From Patescibacteria group bacterium (GTDB lineage Bacteria; Patescibacteriota; Minisyncoccia; Moranbacterales; JAKLHP01), in the NCBI GenBank assembly GCA_022710085.1, contig JAKLHP010000007.1:1-17757 (forward strand): 17,757 bases of DNA, written 5' to 3'. How positions within the stretch are numbered: position 1 is the stretch's first letter; each line of letters begins with the position of its first letter. The notes under the pieces were generated by a model, which was given only the letters and a program-made list of their open reading frames with translations, was not told the origin of the DNA and did not search any database. Below are positions 14,035 through 17,757 of the stretch, in pieces. The position numbers and the translations under genes are program-made.

Positions 14035-15498
14035 ATGAAAAAAAACCTTGTCTTGTCTCCTCTTATAATTAAGGGGAAACATAGCCTTCCTGTTATTCAG
14101 GGAGGAATGGGCGTTAGAATTTCTACTTGGCAGTGTGCTCGCGCTGTTGCCTTGACAGGTGGAATTGGAATTCTTTCAGGTACCGCAATCCACATCATCA
14201 TTGCTCGATTACTCCAACTAGGTGATCCAGGAGGACATCTGAAGAGAGCATTTGATGCTTTTCCCTTTCAAGAAACTGCGAAGAAAATGTACAAGAAGTA
14301 TTTTATCTCGCAGGGGAAAAGGGAGGATGAAAAATTCCGTGATCCTGAAATGTTTTCTCTTTCTCCTAGCCGTGAACTCATTGAGCTCACAGTACTCGCC
14401 AATTTTGCTGAGGTTTTTTTAGCAAAAGAAGGACACGATGGCATAATCGGCATAAATTACATGGAGAAAATTCAGATGCCACATATTTATTCCTTTTTCG
14501 GAGCAATGTTGGCAGGAGTTGATATTGTTACTGCCGGCGCCGGAATACCCATTCAATTTCCTTCGATTTTGGAGGATCTGGCTGAGGGAAAGGCAGTTGA
14601 ATATCGGATCGATGTAACCGGAGCTGCACCTAGAGAATTCTCTATGCAATTTGATCCAAAAGATTTTTTTTCTCCACATGCTATCCCGAAGCTATCAAAG
14701 CCGGATTTCTTTCCAATAATTTCCTCGACTGTTCTTGCAAAAACACTAGCCAAGAAACTTCTGGGGAAAATTAAGGGCTTCGTCATCGAAAAGAGTCTGG
14801 CCGGAGGACACAATGCTCCACCGCGAGACAAAAAGTCCTTCAATGAGCGAGGAGAACCAATCTATGGACCAAAAGATGAGGTTGATCTTTCGGTTATCAA
14901 GACCCTGGGAATCCCTTACATATTGGCTGGAGGCTATTCAAATCCAGAAAAAGCCAACCAGGCTTTCAGGGATGGTGCGGTAGCGATTCAAGCTGGAACC
15001 ATCTTCCAATATTCAGAAGATTCTGGACTAGATCCACGTCTTCGCTCTATTGCGAAGTCTATGGCTTTTCAAGGAAAGTTGGATGTTCTTACTTCCGGAG
15101 TTTCTCCGACTGGCTATCCCTTTAAAATAGCTTTAATCCCAGGAACATTATCCGATCCAGCTGTCTATGTTAATCGACCAAGAATATGTGACTTGGGATT
15201 TCTCCGCGAGCCTTATAAAAAGGAGGATGGTTCCGTGGGCTATCGCTGTTCAGCTGAACCAATAAATGCCTACGTCAAAAAAGGAGGAAAAGAGGAGGAT
15301 TGCCAAGATAAAGTTTGCCTATGTACTTGTCTTATGGCAAACGCTAGTCTGTCTCAGCGCAGAGCCGAAGGTTATATCGAGCCACCGCTAGTAACTAGTG
15401 GCGACGACACCTCCTTCATCCATTCATTAATGTCCGGGCCAGATGATTCATACAATGTCGAGGATGCCATTATGTTCATTCTCGGAAAAATAAACTAA
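14035..15498 (+). CDS. nitronate monooxygenase / 2-nitropropane dioxygenase-family flavoprotein
   Basis: A TIM-barrel FMN protein of the NPD family, which also includes enoyl-ACP reductase FabK-like proteins. The 487 residues open with the family signature LPVIQGGMGVRIS (19-31), then LTGGIGILSG. The HDGIIGINYM and VDIVTAGAGIP segments are barrel strands, and AGGHNAPPR near 256-264 is the flavin-site motif found in the longer NPD subgroup. GIPYILAGGYSNPEKA and AVAIQAGTIF are the phosphate-binding end of the barrel. It is about 120-150 residues longer than the minimal enzyme; the extra C-terminus carries Cys385, 405, 423, 428, 430 and 432, a CX4CXCXC group that could bind iron-sulfur or zinc. 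Such subgroups are often annotated only from sequence, so the true substrate is unknown. It stands alone with its own promoter, Shine-Dalgarno site and terminator. Confidence 0.85.
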   Translation: MKKNLVLSPLIIKGKHSLPVIQGGMGVRISTWQCARAVALTGGIGILSGTAIHIIIARLLQLGDPGGHLKRAFDAFPFQETAKKMYKKYFISQGKREDEKFRDPEMFSLSPSRELIELTVLANFAEVFLAKEGHDGIIGINYMEKIQMPHIYSFFGAMLAGVDIVTAGAGIPIQFPSILEDLAEGKAVEYRIDVTGAAPREFSMQFDPKDFFSPHAIPKLSKPDFFPIISSTVLAKTLAKKLLGKIKGFVIEKSLAGGHNAPPRDKKSFNERGEPIYGPKDEVDLSVIKTLGIPYILAGGYSNPEKANQAFRDGAVAIQAGTIFQYSEDSGLDPRLRSIAKSMAFQGKLDVLTSGVSPTGYPFKIALIPGTLSDPAVYVNRPRICDLGFLREPYKKEDGSVGYRCSAEPINAYVKKGGKEEDCQDKVCLCTCLMANASLSQRRAEGYIEPPLVTSGDDTSFIHSLMSGPDDSYNVEDAIMFILGKIN

Positions 15499-15520
15499 TT
15501 TTTCACATTATCAGCCCATG

Positions 15521-15552
15521 AGACTCACCAAATAATTCGGTGAGTCTTTTCT
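15521..15552 (+). terminator. NPD gene terminator
   Basis: A perfect 9-bp stem (15521-15529 with 15539-15547) with a 9-nt loop and a T-rich tail lies 23 nt after the stop codon. Confidence 0.75.
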
Positions 15553-15554
15553 TA

Positions 15555-15582
15555 TTGACCAATCTCAAAAAATTGGTATGAT
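15555..15582 (+). promoter_or_regulatory. promoter for tRNA-Ala
   Basis: TTGACC (15555-15560) and TATGAT (15577-15582) each match the sigma-70 consensus at five of six bases, with a 16-bp spacer. The predicted start near 15589 lies about 18 nt before the mature tRNA. Confidence 0.65.
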
Positions 15583-15606
15583 TAGTTATGTGGTTTTAAA
15601 AATTTT

Positions 15607-15679
15607 GGGCCGTTAGCTCATTTGGTAGAGCGCATCCATGGCATGGATGAGGTGACCGGTTCGATCCCGGTACGGTCCA
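15607..15679 (+). tRNA. tRNA-Ala(GGC)
   Basis: The acceptor GGGCCGT pairs with ACGGTCC and includes the G3:U70 wobble pair that defines alanine tRNAs. The anticodon stem CATCC/GGATG holds loop ATGGCAT (anticodon GGC). The D-arm GCTC/GAGC and T-arm ACCGG/CCGGT with loop TTCGATC are regular. The discriminator is A and no CCA is encoded (CAA follows). It has its own promoter and terminator, so it is a single-gene unit. Confidence 0.96.
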
Positions 15680-15680
15680 C

Positions 15681-15713
15681 AAATGATCTGCAATTTTTCG
15701 CAGTCATTTTTTT
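15681..15713 (+). terminator. tRNA-Ala terminator
   Basis: A 10-bp stem with one bulged T (15681-15691 with 15700-15709) is followed by a run of Ts, directly after the tRNA-Ala 3' end. Confidence 0.75.
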
Positions 15714-15772
15714 GTTAAATTTTTTGGTTAGTGTTATTGTATAGTCATTGACATTATAAGATAAAAATTCTC

Positions 15773-16318
15773 ATGAAAAAGATTATTTTTATTCCGGGTT
15801 GGATGAACACCCTCGAAACATATCGAAAATATGAAGGAGTTGAAATTTGGAAAAATATAAAAAACAACGAGATGCCAGATTTTGACTTTTTAATCGCGCA
15901 TAGCATGGGAACCTTATTTGCCTTGAAGAACTACAAGCCGAGAAAAAACCAAAAGATTATTTTGGTAAATCCTCTCATTCCCAAAAGAAATATTATCAAT
16001 TGGTTTTTCCGCTGGATAAAATTTCACCAAAAGGAAGGGCTCTCGGAAAAACAAAAAATCGTGCTGAATCCGATTCTTGTCATCGTTGGAATTTACAGGT
16101 GTGTTAAGCTCCTTGCACTGGATTTTTCAAAAATATTCAGTTTAATTCCCAAAAACAATCTCGTTATCCTGAGAGGGAAAAATGATTATTTTTTTTGCGA
16201 CAATCTGGCAGTTGAGTTTGCTAGGTTAAAAAATATACAAATGATTGAAATTGAAAATGTCGGACATAATTGGAATGAAACATACGACCAGGAAATACAA
16301 AAGTTAATCGGTGAATAA
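15773..16318 (+). CDS. small alpha/beta hydrolase
   Basis: A 181-residue serine hydrolase-type protein resembling the RBBP9/YdeN group. It starts with the beta-strand IIFIPGWMNTLE, where the GW motif follows strand 1. The nucleophile elbow is AHSMGT with Ser44. Asp138 (RGKNDYFF) and His165 (NVGHNWNE) complete a plausible catalytic triad at the usual spacing. The middle portion (about 68-125) is a lid-like helical insert with aromatic residues. No signal peptide is present. Function is unknown for most of this group. No Shine-Dalgarno sequence and only a weak TATAAG near 15755 are seen upstream. It is followed 29 nt later by tRNA-Arg and then the CCA-adding enzyme gene on the same strand, and may share a transcript. 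Confidence 0.83.
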   Translation: MKKIIFIPGWMNTLETYRKYEGVEIWKNIKNNEMPDFDFLIAHSMGTLFALKNYKPRKNQKIILVNPLIPKRNIINWFFRWIKFHQKEGLSEKQKIVLNPILVIVGIYRCVKLLALDFSKIFSLIPKNNLVILRGKNDYFFCDNLAVEFARLKNIQMIEIENVGHNWNETYDQEIQKLIGE

Positions 16319-16347
16319 AAAATTTATTTTTCCGCTAATATCATTTA

Positions 16348-16422
16348 GCTCTCATAGTTCAATGGATAGAACAAGGGACTCCTAAGCCCTAGATGCAGGT
16401 CCGATTCCTGCTGAGAGCACCA
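16348..16422 (+). tRNA. atypical tRNA-Arg(CCT) with encoded CCA
   Basis: The acceptor GCTCTCA pairs with TGAGAGC, the D-arm is GTTC/GAAC with GG in the loop, and the anticodon loop CTCCTAA gives CCT. Two positions are unusual. The pair closing the anticodon loop is A31-G39, a mismatch. The T-loop reads TCCGATT, with C at position 55 where nearly all tRNAs have U, made into pseudouridine. The variable loop has 4 nt. A73 is followed by CCA in the DNA, unlike the other two tRNAs here. It may be a divergent functional tRNA or one starting to decay. Confidence 0.85.
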
Positions 16423-16429
16423 AAATTAT

Positions 16430-17757
16430 ATGCTTAAAAAAATTCCAAACTTCGTAACAAATATACTAGAGCAACTTGAAGGCGCCGGTTTTGAAGCATA
16501 CGCTGTCGGAGGATGCGTGCGTGATTTGATTATGAAACGCCAGCCAAAAGATTGGGACATCACCACCAATGCCAAACCGGAAGAAATAATGAAAATATTT
16601 CCTGACAGTTTTTGTGAAAATAAATTTTTTACCGTTGGAGTAAAAACTGAAGATAAAATTTTTCCCGTAGTGGAAATTACTACTTTTAGGATAGAAAAAA
16701 AATATTCCGACAAGAGACATCCGGATAAAGTTGAATTTGCCAAAACTCTGGAAGAGGATTTAAGCCGTCGCGATTTTACAATCAACGCCTTGGCGCTTAA
16801 GCTCAAAAACAAAGATTTTGAAATAATAGATTCATTCGAGGGGCAGAAGGATTTGAAAAATAAAATTATCCGGGCTGTTGGAAATCCAAATGAAAGATTC
16901 GATGAGGATGCCCTTCGTATGATGCGCGCTGTCCGCTTTGCCTCTGAAATAAATTTTGAGATTGAAAAGAAAACATCGGAAGCAATAAAAAAGAATATCA
17001 AAAATTTACAGTATATTGCCGAAGAAAGAATCAAAGATGAACTTCAAAAAATTATCTTATCCGACAGGCCAAGCGAAGGAATCGACCTGCTTCATGAAAC
17101 AGGACTTTTAAATTTCATAATCCCAGAATTGGAAAAAGGATACGGGGTAAAACAAAACAGGCATCACATTTACACTATCTATAAGCACAACCTCTTATCC
17201 TTAAGGTTTTGTCCATCAAAAAAACTGGAAGTCCGTCTTGCTGCACTCCTTCATGATATTGCCAAACCCCAGACCAAAAGGGGCGAAGGACCATATTCAA
17301 CTTTCTATAACCATGATCACGTTGGTGCCAGAATAGCAGAAAAAATATTAAAGCGCCTCCGTTTTTCCAATGATATTGTTGAAAAAGTTAGGCTTCTTAT
17401 TGATAATCATATGTTTTACTATAATCCTGATGAAGTGGGAGAAAGTTCTGTTCGACGCCTGATTAAAAAAGTAGAATTGGAAAATATTAAGGATCTCATC
17501 GACCTCCGCATCTCTGACCGATTGGGCTCCGGGGTTCCAAAAGCCAAACCATACAAGCTTCGTCACCTGGAATACATCATCGATAAAGTTTCCAATGATG
17601 CTATTTCCGTAAAGATGCTTAAGATAAACGGAAATGATCTGATGAAAGTTTTGAATATCAAGCCGGGACCGAAAATCGGAACGATTCTTAATGTCCTCCT
17701 GGCCGAAGTAATTGAAGAGCCGGAAAAAAATAACAAGAAATATCTGTCCAAACGCGC
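16430..17757 (+). CDS. cca: CCA-adding tRNA nucleotidyltransferase (partial, 3' end beyond window)
   Basis: Adds CCA to the 3' ends of tRNAs, which the tRNA-Val and tRNA-Ala here need. 442 residues are present and the frame is still open at the right edge. The class II head domain has the GGCVRD motif (27-32) and catalytic Asp pair DWD (41-43), with RRD at 113-115. The neck/body motif NERFDEDALRMMRAVRF is at 154-170. An HD domain follows, with HD at 275-276 in ALLHDIAKP, an HDH cluster at 295-297 and further His near 245-253; some relatives use this for 2',3'-cyclic phosphodiesterase activity. The ATG at 16430 is only 7 nt after the tRNA-Arg CCA, with no Shine-Dalgarno sequence. The length is already normal for the family, so probably only a short tail is missing. 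Confidence 0.93.
   Translation, partial: MLKKIPNFVTNILEQLEGAGFEAYAVGGCVRDLIMKRQPKDWDITTNAKPEEIMKIFPDSFCENKFFTVGVKTEDKIFPVVEITTFRIEKKYSDKRHPDKVEFAKTLEEDLSRRDFTINALALKLKNKDFEIIDSFEGQKDLKNKIIRAVGNPNERFDEDALRMMRAVRFASEINFEIEKKTSEAIKKNIKNLQYIAEERIKDELQKIILSDRPSEGIDLLHETGLLNFIIPELEKGYGVKQNRHHIYTIYKHNLLSLRFCPSKKLEVRLAALLHDIAKPQTKRGEGPYSTFYNHDHVGARIAEKILKRLRFSNDIVEKVRLLIDNHMFYYNPDEVGESSVRRLIKKVELENIKDLIDLRISDRLGSGVPKAKPYKLRHLEYIIDKVSNDAISVKMLKINGNDLMKVLNIKPGPKIGTILNVLLAEVIEEPEKNNKKYLSKR

Noticed and set aside
16426..17034. Long minus-strand open frame in the last 1.3 kb
   Set aside because: It is the antisense shadow of the CCA-adding enzyme, whose motifs are unambiguous on the plus strand.

Overview
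The window is a compact stretch of low-GC bacterial housekeeping DNA with short intergenic gaps, almost no Shine-Dalgarno sequences, and TAA, TAG and TGA all used as stops (so the standard bacterial code). The gene style suggests a Candidate Phyla Radiation (Patescibacteria, Parcubacteria-like) genome: a four-domain S1, an archaeal-type CMP kinase next to rpsA, tRNAs mostly lacking an encoded CCA, and a CapA-like lipoprotein. This placement is inference from style; no 16S rRNA is present.

Layout. Positions 1-6048 are read on the minus strand. rpsA (S1) ends in a strong hairpin. A second transcript then starts at a TATAAT promoter near 4557 and carries a cytidylate kinase-like gene, tilS, ftsH, a multi-pass membrane protein and tRNA-Val(GAC), ending at a bidirectional terminator. 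capA, a lipoprotein gene, lies upstream of rpsA with its own -10 box and terminator. From 7135 the plus strand carries a metallo-hydrolase gene, a small single-pass membrane protein gene and gyrA. These are followed by rpsO, which has a hairpin leader, and by a NYN/LabA-type nuclease gene. A convergent minus-strand pair follows (O-antigen ligase-like gene, then a methyltransferase gene). The plus strand then resumes with a nitronate monooxygenase-like gene, tRNA-Ala(GGC), a small alpha/beta hydrolase gene, an atypical tRNA-Arg(CCT) and a CCA-adding enzyme gene that runs off the right edge.

The most notable signal is a cluster of six near-identical 16-bp palindromes of the form TGTTYCACGTGRAACA, all inside about 840 bp of the O-antigen ligase-like gene. 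They match the known ParB-binding parS consensus and contain the only CACGTG cores I found in the window. They are read in all three reading frames of the host gene, two sites per frame, so the DNA rather than the protein is what is shared. I interpret this as a candidate chromosomal centromere embedded in a membrane-protein gene, close to gyrA and possibly near the origin. Secondary points of interest are an S15 leader hairpin, a probable leaderless start for the parS-bearing gene, and an aberrant tRNA-Arg directly upstream of the CCA-adding enzyme gene.
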